Shown here: piece by piece, positions 36,291 to 50,600 of the stretch
How positions within the stretch are numbered: the stretch's first letter is position 1
How the letters are laid out: each line of letters opens with the position of its first letter
Origin: Lota lota
Taxonomy: Eukaryota > Chordata > Actinopteri > Gadiformes > Lotidae
Assembly (NCBI GenBank): GCA_026745465.1
Contig: JACYXH010000409.1
Coordinates: 264,001 to 328,000 of the forward strand
Reading direction: 5' to 3'
Length of the DNA stretch: 64,000 nt
The notes under the pieces: model-generated
Database searches by the model: none
What the model was told of the DNA's origin: nothing
The model's input: only the letters and a program-made list of their open reading frames with translations
Made by a program: the position numbers and the translations under genes

Positions 36291-36670
36291 TTGTTTTATT
36301 TGAATGTAATCAATTGTAAATGTAAACCTATTTGCTGCGTATGGCTAACTAAAGAAATATGTTTGTAATTCGTTTGTCCTAATGCCCTACATCAATAATA
36401 GTTACTAACCTGTCAGCAATAGTGCTATGAACTAGGCACAAATAGGTATATTTAAAAAGAACCCTACTTTTATTGCAAGCAATGAAATAAATCTATTTGT
36501 TTGATACAGCCTACAATTTGCAGGTCTACAATTTGCAAAACTAAAATTGTCTTGTTAAAAGTTTGCTAGTGGTCTCGCTCCGCGTTTTTATTCTTTATGT
36601 TTAAAGCGCAAACAATTGAGCATCGCACTCGATTTATGGTCGTATTTTATCATCGACTACATAGACTTGT
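36291..36670. other. Noncoding spacer between U copy 2 and W copy 1
   Basis: AT-rich and without a frame. It is similar to the spacer at about 39660-39940 (TTCGTTTG.CC.AAGCCCTAC and CAGCCTACAATTTG), as expected from tandem duplication. Confidence 0.5.
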
Positions 36671-37290
36671 GAACAGTAAACTCATCGACTTTATAAAAAA
36701 ATACCTCCTCGCTTTCCACTCTTTGTAGTCGCCAACATGTATGATCAACCCACAGACACCTGCAATAACAACCGATAGCAACATGTGGCCACAAAAATAA
36801 AATAAAAGGCGAATCCAGTTGTTTGTGTTGTTTGAGTAGTGGACAACGTTGAGTTCATTAACGGACAAGTAAATCATGCAAGGACGATGGGAAGACAGTT
36901 GTGTGGCCCTTGTTGGTGCACTTATTAAATAATTACAACGATGTAAGTCATTCGGACGAGAGAAAAACAGAACAAACACTCACATCGGCCAGTCATGAGA
37001 AATATGTTACCACGCAAGCGATCATCAGGCAAGTAGAGCAGAAAACCTTTAAAGTGCTGTAAGATCAAACGCTGTTATTTGTTAGAAATAATTGCAACAT
37101 AGCCATCCGTCAGCTTTAAGAGAGCGACATGCGCTGTGAGAATATATGTTCTGCTTGAATACGCATGCCTCTGAATGACACAATTTAGACTGAAGACAGC
37201 TGGACAAATGTTTGACCAATAATCTCTTCTCTGATTGGTTTGGGAAATCCACATTGGCAATCAATTACAGGTGCGTGTCTGCAACACCTA
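36671..37290. repeat. Block W, copy 1 (decayed orphan exon)
   Basis: Homologous to 39950-40590. It shares AATACCTCCTCGCTTTCC, ACATGTATGATCAACCCACA and GCGAATCCAGTTGTTTG. The initiating ATG is changed (AAAGGCGAATCC), an internal segment is deleted and stops interrupt the frame present in copy 2, so copy 1 cannot encode the same peptide. The donor-like CT|GTAAGA near 37060 remains. Confidence 0.6.
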
Positions 37291-37340
37291 TCATTGGCGG
37301 AACAACACAGGATGGGAGGGAGTTAGGACATATAACCAAG

Positions 37341-37530
37341 CAAGTCGGCTATGTGTGTCAATTACATTTAGGGCTTGATTGAATAACTGATTTCAAGATG
37401 AGGTTAGGTTAAGTTTTACGAATACAAATTCGAATATAAAAAAATAAAATTAAATAAAAAGGAAATGCATGCGCAAACTATCTTTCCCTGCTTGAATCAG
37501 AGCCGGTGGAAAACCTCTGCTGCAGAATGC
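37341..37530. repeat. Block V, copy 3
   Basis: Matches the other V blocks (GCAAGTCGGCTATGTGTGTC, TTACATTTAGGGCTTGA, CTTTCCCTGCTTGAATCAGA). It starts the second copy of the roughly 3.2-kb duplication. Confidence 0.7.
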
Positions 37531-39252
37531 ACTCATCGGTCCGAGTCCGAGTACGGCAGAGCTTCAATGTAACCTAAACGGCAAATAGGTGGTTTGAACA
37601 TTGTGCAAAGTTTGGATGATATTGCACGACAGCACTGGCGCTATTCACCTGAAGAAAAATACACAGGAGCTATTGTGGGGGACGGATTGTGATAAAAGGA
37701 GAAAACATAATTAGGCTACTATTCATTTTATTAAATTACCAACGCTTTATTATTAGCAGGTGGGGCTTTTTGGTATCTATTGACATCGTTTAAATTTTGA
37801 AATAGCTGCTAAATACATTCATTATTAAAACCCTTGTAAAACCATTGCCCCCCCCTTACCGCAAAATCGTATTCCTTTGGACGCGATTGAGTAGTGGGAG
37901 TGGCGCCATGGCAAACAAAGACCTGGGGAGAGCCCTAGAACATGAAATACAACATTCTTTTTTATCAATTCACGTTGTGTGCTCATAGACAGAAGATATC
38001 AAGGATATTGGTACTTTTCACTGACACTAAGTGCTTAATATAGCGAACTAATTTAGTTATATGGGTGCGGCGCGCATTGCCCGATTAGAGTAGAATATCC
38101 GAACATTCGAGTTCAGCACTGCAAAATGTTTATTGCAATAAAATAAATAGGCCTGTCAGTATCTAAATAAATGTTCTGAAATGTTTCAAGGATCGGCACA
38201 TCGACACTTTCAGATGCCATTTAAGCTATAGGACTAAAGCCAAAATTGCAACAATGGAATATGCCTATCCCTTCTTTTCGGAACAATCTTCTGTGGAATT
38301 CCTATACAGAATTTTAAGTCAGGTGGCATAAAGGCACACCGCCCACACATATATGCTGTTGTAATGATCCTACGGCATGACGTGTGCATTGTTTATTCAG
38401 TTCAACCTTTTCATAACAATATACCAGATAAACGTGGCCAGTCTGCATTCTTCCACCAGACTGCAGGGGCACGCCTACGTGGTGTGTTGTTGTCTACATG
38501 TTTTGTGGAGTTGAATATTTTTGAATTTAATCATTTAATCATTGTAAATAGTGGATTTAGGACATTTTGCTTTAACAGCTCACAAATGAAGGCTGCAGCT
38601 TACCCGCTGTCGGGGCAAGGTAGACTAATGCCAGCCTAATAATTGCACATATCCTTCAGACTAATATGTGGAAAATATGTTCCAAATGAATAACCCTTAC
38701 ATTTCCGTGCATTGAGTAACTACATTTCAGATTATATGAACGGAATTTCAGATTACATGAACGGAAATAACACCAACTAATGGCTTTGGAGTGCACGTCC
38801 GATTCCGCCCATATTTCTGGTTTATAAAACATATTGTCCAGTGTGCTAAACAGGTTGATTTGTGGATTGGGATTTTCCTTCACATTCACGATTTAGACCA
38901 ATTAATAGAAAATCCTCACCAAAGTGTGGGACCAAGTGCAACGTGAATTCAAACGTATTGGAAGTTTCTTGCTGAAAAGGTCCGTTTACATATAACCGGT
39001 GTCAGTCTTGCATATTACAACAGCGCCATGCCCAGTAGCAGAGAGGGCTAGAAGAGTGCCCCCGAAGGGATTAGAGCGCAACACCCCACACCGGAAAACA
39101 GCCCTTCTTACTCACAGCCCCCCAAACTCCCCCTTAGCGGGAAGTAAGACTACATAACAGTCATCCCCCAAACAATAACGTCACAACACTCCTTCGCCAC
39201 TAAGATCAAACATTCCCCACATGTAAATAAACAGGGAGAACCTGTTGAAGTC

Positions 39253-39485
39253 TCACCCTACGCTGCAGGGCGAGGCGTCCCAAGAGAGGGTCATGTCCTT
39301 GGCTGGGTCATTATGTACGAGCAGCTTCGCTGAGTGGAGGAGCTCTTCCGCTGCCTTTGAAAGCCTTCTCCTGCTCGTCACCCCGCTGCCACTTAGTGTC
39401 AGCGTGCAGCAGCGTGTACAGTGGGGCCAATACCCTTGAGACGTCAGGAAGAAACTTGCCATAATAATGGCTCCATGGCCAAAAA
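39253..39485 (-). pseudogene. Ty3/Gypsy pol fragment (RT end / RNase H start)
   Basis: Two overlapping minus-strand frames together give a Gypsy polyprotein piece: HYYGKFLPDVSRVLAPLY and LLHADTKW in one frame, then KAAEELLHSAKLLVH and DPAKDMTLSWDASP in the next. This is the junction between reverse transcriptase and RNase H in Ty3/Gypsy elements. A frameshift and the small size show it is a dead fragment. No LTR is recognised nearby. Confidence 0.7.
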
Positions 39486-39498
39486 TGACTGGCGGAAC

Positions 39499-39506
39499 TA
39501 TAAATA
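39499..39506 (+). promoter_or_regulatory. TATA box in U block copy 3
   Basis: TATAAATA followed by GGGCATGCGAGCACTGGG as in copy 1. Confidence 0.4.
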
Positions 39507-39949
39507 GGGCATGCGAGCACTGGGGGTGGGGACGCAAGGAGAAGCCGCACCCGCGTCGACTGGTCGACGATGAAGTGTAATTCAGCCTTTATCAGCCCTC
39601 CCTTGATTTGCTGACGGAAATGATTGCTTCAAAGAGCGTTTGAAAGTTAGACCTAACGTAAAATATGTTCTTGTAATTCGTTTGGCCCAAGCCCTACGTT
39701 TTCAAGCCAATGATAGTCAAGAACTTGTCAGCAATAGTATAATGAACTGGGCTACTTGTGGGCCTATCTGAAAACAACCCTGATTTTAATATAAGCCTTT
39801 AACTGTTTAACCTATTTGATCAACACAGCCTACAATTTGAAGGTCTGCAGTTTGTAAAACGAAAATTGTCAGCGTTTTTTCGGGAATCAAGCGCAAATTA
39901 TTAGCATCGAACTCGATTTCTGCTCGGTTTTTATTAGCGACCACGTAGA

Positions 39950-40590
39950 CGCATCGACTTTATAAAAAAAATACCTCCTCGCTTTCCGCTCTTTGTAGTC
40001 GCCAACATGTATGATCAACCCACAGACACCTGCAATAACAACCGATAGCAACATGTGGCCACAAAAATAATAAATGGCGAATCCAGTTGTTTGTGTTGTT
40101 TGCTCGGTGGACCACGTTGAGGTCGTTAACGGACAAGGACATAATGCAAGGACGATGGGAAGACAGTTGTGTGGCCCTTGTAAATGCACCGATTCGTTCA
40201 TTAATGACCTCGATTGTGTCCCGCAGTTCACGGTCGCGGAGAGTCCCGTTATTCGAGACGCAAGTCATTCGGACGAGAGAAAAACAGAACAAACACCCAC
40301 AAAGGCCAGTCATGAGAAATATGTTATCACGCAAGCGATCATCAGACAAGTAGAGCAGAAAACCGTTAAAGTGCTGTAAGATCAATCGGCTACATAGCCA
40401 CCCGTCAGCTCTTAGCGAGCGACATGCGCTCTGACAATATATGTTCTGCTTGACTTCGCATGCCTCTGAATGAGATCATTTAGATTGTAGACAGAGCGAC
40501 ACATTTATTTTGACCAACCAGAGCATCTGTTCTCTGATTGATTTGGGGAATCAACATTGCCAGTCAATTACATGTGCGTGAATGAAACAC
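39950..40590. repeat. Block W, copy 2
   Basis: The better preserved copy of block W. It contains the orphan ORF listed separately and, downstream, a stretch with CCAAT-type sites (TTGACCAACCAG, CTGATTGATTTGG) also seen in copy 1 near 37213-37250. Confidence 0.6.
40074..40379 (+). CDS. Orphan CxxC-type first-exon-like ORF (hypothetical)
   Basis: I do not recognise the protein. The 101-codon frame begins ATGGCGAATCCAGTT and encodes CVVC, then LCGPCKC, a possible zinc-binding set. A charged segment (DERKTEQTPTKASHEK) and an amphipathic end (AIIRQVEQKTVKVL) follow. Just before the stop there is a good donor, CT|GTAAGA, so this may be the first coding exon of a spliced gene rather than a whole gene. 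No matching downstream exon is seen. The duplicate at about 36810-37060 is disrupted. It may be a leftover of a gene copied with the block, or part of a repeat. Confidence 0.3.
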   Translation: MANPVVCVVCSVDHVEVVNGQGHNARTMGRQLCGPCKCTDSFINDLDCVPQFTVAESPVIRDASHSDERKTEQTPTKASHEKYVITQAIIRQVEQKTVKVL

Positions 40591-41583
40591 GTGGGATAGG
40601 ACATTATGATTGCACGTCAATAATTGTATGTAGATGAGATTGATATTGTGTTGTTAGTTCACTGAAAAGTATATGGTAATATTTAGTATTCGGGCGAGAA
40701 AAATAAAGAATCATCGCACATTAAACGCAGTAGCGCGTTTGAAAATGTGTTTAGAATTGTCATTTATAATTTGGCTCTGACCTACAGCCGACTCCATAGT
40801 AGGCCTACCAAAGTTTAGGAAAACCTGTAGAGAAATAGGATGCTTTTAATAATAGTGAAAAAGCATCAAACCGAAAAGGCGACATTGACTGTGCTTGGCA
40901 TCTTGTGAAACTCTCTTACTCTTATTCATCCTGCTTATCCCTAATGTGCATTTTTTCAGACCTCAATTATGTATTTAAACCCTAACCCTTAAGAATAACT
41001 GCAAATTTGAAGCATTAATGAAGTAGAAGTAAAGAGTGGAATAATATTGAATTAATCATTTATAAAGCATTGTTCCAACACGAATTCGCATAGGAAATTA
41101 ATAATCAGTTATTATCATCAGCTCATTATTAATAAGATAATGAGCAAATGGTTTCAGATCATTTATAATGAATCAAAAACGTTTTACAATGTGTTAAAAA
41201 TGCGTTATAAATTCTTAATAACGCTGCAACTCATGAGTTCAGGCATTTCGAAAGCATTTGTTACGTTTTTTTTTTTATCTTTGCTGATTCTAAAGTGAGG
41301 ACAATGTTTGACTTACTGAGCATTGAGAAAGGAAAATGAAAGGCTGGTTGATCAATTAAGGTAGTTTGGAAGCATAAGTATAACTTTTGTGTGCTAATCT
41401 TGAGTGAGGATAGATAGAATGGCTCATACAAAAAACGTCGCTAATTCTTTCTAACTACCTGAACACATTATTAATAAATGGTAATTGTTTCTCAATCATT
41501 GTAACTCGATTTAAGCTTTCTAAATGATCTTATAACTGATAAGGAATGGCCTACCAATGAGTTGTTATGTAGGAGCAATGATT
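40591..41583 (+). promoter_or_regulatory. 5' flank of gene C, homologous to that of gene A
   Basis: Noncoding. From about 40780 it aligns with 10410-11100, with landmarks GAAAACCTGTAGAG, GATGCTTTTAATAATAGTG, TTCTTTCTAACTACCTGAA and GGAATGGCCTAC. The first 190 bp are AT-rich and featureless. Confidence 0.5.
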
Positions 41584-41590
41584 TATAAAA
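41584..41590 (+). promoter_or_regulatory. TATA box of gene C
   Basis: TATAAAA, 104 bp upstream of the start codon, the same distance as in gene A. Confidence 0.5.
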
Positions 41591-41687
41591 TATGTATTCA
41601 CTACTACTTTATAATGCTTCGAGGTTGTACTTATTCTAAAGTATTACCAAAACTTGTGCTTTTTCCAGAAGCTGAACTCGACTGCCA

Positions 41688-44600
41688 ATGAGTATGGAGG
41701 GTGTTGGATTAATCTTTATTGGTAAGTCTTGATTGGTATTAATTGTTCAATAAAGTGTAAATCCAGAAATAACTGAAGGACACTATAACAAATGCATTTT
41801 GTGTATTGCGATATTTTCTGTTATTGAGGTCTTATACTAAAGACAAATGTCTTAATTTAGATTAACAAATGGATTTTTTTTTCTGTTGACCATCTTCCTC
41901 CACAAAATTACAGTCCTAACCATAATAACAAGAAATGAAGTACAAGGGATCAGTACAGGAGCAACGACAACTGAAGGACCAACAACGACAACTACAAGAC
42001 CCACAACGACAACTGCAGGACCCACCACTACTATGGCAGTACCAACAACGCCAACTGCAGGACAAACGACAACTGAAGGACCGACAACGACAACTGCAGA
42101 ACACATAACAACAACTGCAGGACCAACAACAACAACTGAAGTGTCAATAACAATGACTGTAGGACCAACAACGACAACTGCTGGGCCATTAACGACAACT
42201 GCAGGACCAACAACAACAACAACTGCAGGACCAACAACAACTGCAGGACCCACCACTACTACAGAAGTACCAACAACGACAACTGCAGGGCCAACAACGA
42301 CAACTGCAGGACCCACAACAACGACAACTGCAGAACCCACCACAACTACTGCAGGACCAACAACGACAACTGCAGGACCCACCACAACTACAGAAGTACC
42401 AATAACGACAACTGCAGGGCCAACAACAACTGCAGGACCCACCACAACTACTGCAGGACCAACAACAACAACTGCAGGACCCACCACAACTACTGCAGGA
42501 CAAACAACAACAACTGCAGGACCAACAACAACTGCAGGACCAACAACAACTGCAGGACCCACCATAACTACTGCAGGACCCACAACAACAACTGCAGGAC
42601 CAACAACGACAACTGCAGGACCCACCACAACTACAGAAGTACCAACAACGACAACTGCAGGACCCACAACAACAACTGCAGGACCAACAACGACAACTGC
42701 AGGACCCACTACAACTACAGAAGTACCAACAACGACAACTGCAGGGCCAACAACGACAACTGCAGGACCCACCACTACTACTGCAGGACCAACAACAACG
42801 ACTGCAGGACCCACCACAACTACTGCAGAACCAACAACGACAACTGCAGGACCCACCACAACAACTGCAGGACCAACAACGACAACGTCAGGGCCAACAA
42901 CAACAACTGCAGGACCAACAACAATGACTGCAGGACCCACCACAACTACTGCAGAACCAACAACGACAACTGCAGGACCCACCACAACAACTGCAGGACC
43001 AACAACGACAACGTCAGGGCCAACAACGACAACTGCAGGACCAACAACGACAACTGCAGGACCCACCACAACTACTGCAGGACCAACCAAAACTACTGCA
43101 GGACCCACCACTACTACAGAAGTACCAACAATGACAACAGCAGGGCCAACAACGACAACTGCAGGACCAACAACGACAACAGCAGGACCCACCACTACTA
43201 CAGAAGTACCAACAACGACAACAGCAGGGCCAACAACGACAACTGCAGGAACAACAACGACAACTGCAGGACCCACCACATCAACCGCAGGACCCACCAC
43301 AACTACTGCAGAACCATCGACAACTGCAGGATCCACCACAACAACTGCAGGACCCACCACAACAACTGCAGGAACAACAACGACAACATCAGGGCCAACA
43401 ATGACAACTGCAGGACCAACAACAACGACTGCAGGACCCACCACAACTATTGCAGAACCAACAACGACAGCTGCAGGACCCACCACAACAATTGCAGGAC
43501 CAACAATAACAACATCAGGGCCAACAACTACAACTGCAAGACCAACAATGACAACTGCAGGACCAGCCACAACTACTGCAGGACCAACCACAACTACTGC
43601 AGGACCAACCACAACAACTGCAGGACCCACCACTATTACAGAAGTACCAACAACGACAACTGCAGGGCCAACAACGACAACAGCAGGACCAACAACAACG
43701 ACTGCAGGACCCACCACAACTACTGCAGAAAAAACCACAACAACTGCTGGGCCAACAACGACAACTGCAGGACCCACAACGACAACTGCAGAACAAACAA
43801 CAACGGCAGGACCCACAACAACAACTGCAGGACCCACCGCGACTACTGAAGGGCCAACAACGACAACTGTAGGACCCACCACAACTACTGCAGGACCCAT
43901 CACTACTACAGACGTACCAACAACGACAACTGCAAGACCAACAACAACGAATGCAGGACCCACTACAACTACTGCAGGACCAACAACAACGACTGCAGGA
44001 CCCACCACAACGACTGCAGAACCAACAACGACAACTGCAGGACCCACCACAACAACTGCAGGACCAACAACAACTGCAGGACCCACAACAACAACTGCAG
44101 GACCCACCATGACTACTGCAGGACCCACCACAACTACTGCAGGACCCATCACTACTACAGACGTACCAACAACGACAACTGCAGGACCCACCACAACTAC
44201 TGCAGGACCCACCACAACTACTGCAGGACCCACCACAACTAATGAAGGACCAACCACAACAACTGCAGGATCCACCACTACTACGGCAGGACCAACAACG
44301 ACAACTGCAGGACCCACTACAACTGCGGGAGGACCCACCACTACTACAGAGGTACCAAAAACGACAACTTCAGGGCCAACAACGACAACTGCAGGACCAA
44401 CAACGACAACTGCAGGACCCACCACTACTACAGAAGTACCAACAACGACAACAGCAGGGCCAACAACGACAACTGCAGGACCAACAACGACAACTGCAGG
44501 ACCCACCACATCAACTGCAGGACCCACCACAACTACTGCAGAACCATCGACAACTGCAGGATCCACTACAACAACTGCAGGACCCACCACAACAACTGCA

Positions 44601-47600
44601 GGAACAACAACGACAACATCAGGGCCAACAATGACAACTGCAGGACCCACCACAACTACTGCAGGACCAACCACAACTACTGCAGGACCAACCACAACTA
44701 CTGCAGGACCAACCACAACAACTGCAGGACCCACCACTACTACAGAAGTACCAACAACGACAACTGCAGGGCCAACAACGACAACTGCAGGACCAACAAC
44801 AACGACTGCAGGACCCACCACAACTACTGCAGGACCAACCACAACTACTGCAGGACCCACAACAACTGCAGGACCAACAACGACAACTGCAGGACCCACC
44901 ACAACTACTGCAGGACCAACACCAACAACTGCAGGAGCCACCACTACTACGGCAGGAACAACAACGACAACTGCAGGACCCACTACAACTACTGCAGGAC
45001 CAAACACAACAACTGCAGGGAAAACAACAACAACTGCAGGACCCACAACGACAACTGCAGAACCAATAACAACTGCAGGACCCACAACAACAACTGCAGG
45101 ACCCACCTCGACTACTTCAGGACCAAAAACTACAACTGCAGGACCCACCACTACTACAGAAGTACCAACAACGACAACTGCAGGACCAACAACAACAACT
45201 GCAGGACCCACAAGAACAACTGCAGGACCAACAACGACAACTGCGGGAGCCACCACTACTACGGCAGGACCAACAACGACAACTACAGGACCCACTACAA
45301 CTACTGCAGGACCAACCACAACAACTGCTGGACCTACAACGACAACTGCAGGACCAACAACAACTGCAGGACCCACCACAACTACAACTGCAGGACCCAC
45401 CACGACTACTGCAGGACCAACAACGACAGCTGCAGGACCTACCACAACTACTGCAGGACCAACCACAACAACTGCTGGACCCACAACGACAACTGCAGGA
45501 CCAACAACAACTGCAGGACCCACCACAACTACTACTGCAGGACCCGCCACAACTACTGCAGGACCAACAACAACAACTGCAACACCCACCACAACTACTA
45601 CAGGACCCACCACTACTACAGAATTACCAACGACAACTGCACGACCAACAACAACGACTGCAGGACCCACCACGACTGCAGGACCAACAACGACAACAGC
45701 AGGACCAACAACAACGACTACAGGACCCACCACAACTACTACAGAACCAACAACGACAACTGCAGGACCCACCACAACTACTGCAGAATCAACTACAACA
45801 ACTGCAGGAGCCACCTCTACTACGGCAGGACCAACAACAACAACTGCAGGACCCACTACAACTACTGCAGGACCAACCACAACAACTGCTGTACCTACAA
45901 CGACAACTGCAGGACAAACAACAACTGCAGGACCCACCACAACTACAACTGCAGGACCCACCACGACTACTGCAGGACCAACAACGACAACTGCAGGACC
46001 TACCACAACTACTGCAGGACCAACCACAACAACTGCTGGACCCACAACGACAACTGCAGGACCAACAACAACTGCAGGACCCACCACAACTACTACTGCA
46101 GGACCCACCACAACTACTGCAGGACCAACAACATATACTGCAGCACCCACTAAAACTACTGCAGGACCCACCACTACTACAGAAGTACCAACAACGACAA
46201 CTGCAGGGCCATCAACGACAACTGCAGGACCAACAACAACTGCAGGACCCACCACAACTACTACTGCAGGACCCACCACAACTACTGCAGGACCAACAAC
46301 AACAACTGCAGCACCCACCACAACTACTGCAGGACCCACCACTACTACAGAAGTACCAACAACGACAACTGCAGGACCAACAACGACAACTGCAGGACCT
46401 ACCACAACTACTGCAGGACCAACAACGACAACTGCAGGGCCAACAACAACGACTGCAGGACCCACCACAACGACTGCAGGACCAACCACAACAACTGCTG
46501 GACCCACAACGACAACTGCAGGGCCAACAACAACGACTGCAGGACCCACCACAACGACTGCAGGACCAACAACGACAACTGCAGGACCAACAACAACGAC
46601 AACAGGACCCACCACAACTACTGCAGAACCAACAACGACAACTGCAGGACCCACCACAACAACTGCAGGACCCACAACAACTACGGCAGGACCTACCACA
46701 ACAACTGCAGGACCAACAACGACAACTGCAGGACCCACCACAACTACTGCAGGACCCACCACTACTACAGAAGTACCAACAACGACAACTGCTGGACCAA
46801 CAACGACAACTGCAGGACCAACCACAACTACTGCAGGACCAACAACGACAACTGCAGGACCAACAACAACGACTGCAGGACCCACCACAACTACTGCAGA
46901 ACAGACAAAGACAACTGCAGGACCGACCACAACAACTGCAGGACCAACAACGAGAACTGCAGGACCTACCACAACTACTGCAGGACCCACAACGCAACTG
47001 CAAGTCCAACAACAACTGCAGGACCCACCACAACTACAACTGCAGGACCCACCATAACTACTGCAGGACCAACAACAACAACTGCAGCACCCACCACAAC
47101 TACTGCAGGACCCACCACTACTACAGAAGTACCAACAACGACAACTGCAGGGCCATCAACGACAACTGCAGGACCAACAACAACGACTGCAGGACCCACC
47201 ACAACGACTGCAGGACCTACAACGACAACAGCAGGACCAACAACAACGACTTCAGGACCCACCACAACTACGGCAGGACCAACCACAACTACTGCAGGAC
47301 CAACCACAACAACTGCAGGACCCACAACAACTGCAGGACCAACAACGACAACTGCAGGACCCACAACAACAACAGCAGGACAAACCACAACTACTGCAGG
47401 ACCAACAACAACAACTGCAGGACCCACAACAACTGCAGGATCAACAACTACAACTGCAGGACCCACCACAACTACTGCAGGATCAACTACAACAACTGCA
47501 GGAGCCACCACTACTACGGCAGGACCAACCACAACAACTGCTGGACCCACAACGACAACTGCAGGACCAACAACAACTGCAGGACCCACCACAACTACTA

Positions 47601-50600
47601 CTGCAGGACCCACCACAACTACTGCAGGACCAACAACAACAACTGCAGCACCCACCACAACTACTGCAGGACCCACCACTACTACAGAAGTACCAACAAC
47701 GACAACTGCAGGGCCAACAACGACAACTGCAGGACCAACAACAACGACTGCAGGACCCACCACAACTACTGCAGAACCAACAACGACAACTGCAGGACCC
47801 ACCACAACAACTGCAGGACCCACTACAACTACGGCAGGACCAACCACAACAACTGCAGGACCCACAACGACAACTGCAGGACCCACCACAACTACTGCAG
47901 GACCAACAACGACAACTGCAGGACCCACCACAACTACTGCAGGACCCACCACTACTACAGAAGTACCAACAACGACAACTGCAGGACCAACAACGACAAC
48001 TGCAGGACCAACAACAACGACAACAGGACCCACCACAACTACTGCAGAACCAACAACGACAACTACAGGACCCACCACAACAACTGCAGGACCCACAACA
48101 ACTACGGCAGGACCAACCACAACAACTGCAGGACCAACAACGACAACTGCAGGACCCACCACAACTACTGCAGGACCCACCACTACTACAGAAGTACCAA
48201 CAACGACAACTGCAGGACCAACAACGACAACTGCAGGACCTACCACAACTACTGCAGGACCAACAACGACAACTGCAGGACCAACAACAACGACTGCAGG
48301 ACCCACCACAACTACTGCAGAACAGACAAAGACAACTGCAGGACCGATCACAACAACTGCAGGACCAACAACGAGAACTGCAGGACCTACCACAACTACT
48401 GCAGGACCCACAATGATAACTGCAGGACCATCAACAACTGCAGGACCCACCACAACTACAACTGCAGGACCCACCACAACTACTGCAGGACCAACAACAA
48501 CAACTGCAACACCCACCACAACTACTACAGGACCCACCACTACTACAGAATTACCAACGACAACTGCAGGACCAACAACAACGACTGCAGGACCCACCAC
48601 GACTGCAGGACCAACAACGACAACAGCAGGACCAACAACAACGACTACAGGACCCACCACAACTACTATAGAACCAACAACGACAACTGCAGGACCCACC
48701 ACAACTACTGCAGAATCAACTACAACAACTGCAGGAGCCACCTCTACTACGGCAGGACCAACAACAACAACTGCAGGACTTTCTACAACTACTGCAGGAC
48801 CAACCACAACAACTGCTGGACCTACAACGACAACTGCAGGACCAACAACAACTGCAGGACCAACAACGACAACTGCAGGACCTACCACAACTACTGCAGG
48901 ACCAACCACAACAACTGCTGGACCCACAACGACAACTGCAGGACCAACAACAACTGCAGGACCCACCACAACTACTACTGCAGGACCCACCACAACTACT
49001 GCAGGACCAACAACATCAACTGCAGCACCCACCACAACTACTGCAGGACCCACCACTACTACAGAAGTACAAACAACGACAACTGCAGGGCCATCAACGA
49101 CAACTGCAGGACCAACAACAACGACTGCAGGACCCACCACAACTACTGCAGTACCAACAACGACAACTGCAGGACCCACCACAACAACTGCAGGACCCAC
49201 TACAACTACGGCAGGACCAACCACAACAACTGCAGGACCCACAACGACAACTGCAGGACCCACCACAACTACTGCAGGACCAACAACGACAACTGCAGGA
49301 CCCACCATAACTACTGCAGGACCCACCACTACTACAGAAGTACCAACAACGACAACTGCAGGACCAACAACGACAACTGCAGGACCAACAACAACGACAA
49401 CAGGACCCACCACAACTACTGCAGAACCAACAACGACAACTACAGGACCCACCACAACAACTGCAGGACCCACAACAACTACTGCAGGACCAACCACAAC
49501 AACTGCAGGACCAACAACGACAACTGCAGGACCCACCACAACTACTGCAGGACCCACCACTACTACAGAAGTACCAACAACGACAACTGCAGGACCAACA
49601 ACGACAACTGCAGGACCCTACCACAACTACTGCAGGACCAACAACGACAACTGCAGGACCAACAACAACGACTGCAGGACCCACCACAACTACTGCAGAA
49701 CAGACAAAGACAACTGCAGGACCGATCACAACAACTGCAGGACCAACAACGAGAACTGCAGGACCTACCACAACTACTGCAGGACCCACAATGATAACTG
49801 CAGGACCATCAACAACTGCAGGACCCACCACAACTACAACTGCAGGACCCACCACAACTACTGCAGGACCAACAACAACAACTGCAACACCCACCACAAC
49901 TACTACAGGACCCACCACTACTACAGAATTACCAACGACAACTGCAGGACCAACAACAACGACTGCAGGACCCACCACGACTGCAGGACCAACAACGACA
50001 ACAGCAGGACCAACAACAACGACTACAGGACCCACCACAACTACTATAGAACCAACAACGACAACTGCAGGACCCACCACAACTACTGCAGAATCAACTA
50101 CAACAACTGCAGGAGCCACCTCTACTACGGCAGGACCAACAACAACAACTGCAGGACTTTCTACAACTACTGCAGGACCAACCACAACAACTGCTGGACC
50201 TACAACGACAACTGCAGGACCAACAACAACTGCAGGACCAACAACGACAACTGCAGGACCTACCACAACTACTGCAGGACCAACCACAACAACTGCTGGA
50301 CCCACAACGACAACTGCAGGACCAACAACAACTGCAGGACCCACCACAACTACTACTGCAGGACCCACCACAACTACTGCAGGACCAACAACATCAACTG
50401 CAGCACCCACCACAACTACTGCAGGACCCACCACTACAATAGAAGTACCAACAACGACAACTGCAGGGCCATCAACGACTACTGCAGGACCAACAACAAC
50501 GACTGCAGGACCCACCACAACTACTGCAGAACCAACTACGACAACTGCAGGACCCACCACAACAACTGCAGGACCCACTACAACTACGGCAGGACCAACC

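Larger units (their letters stand above)
38320..39660 (+). repeat. Block U, copy 3, interrupted by retroelement DNA
   Basis: Starts AGGTGGCATAAAGGCACACC and ends with the TATAAATA segment and GCGTTTGAAAGTTAGACCTAA as in copy 1. Between about 38990 and 39485 the sequence is unrelated to copies 1 and 2 and contains the Gypsy fragment, so the block was broken by an insertion or replacement. Confidence 0.5.
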
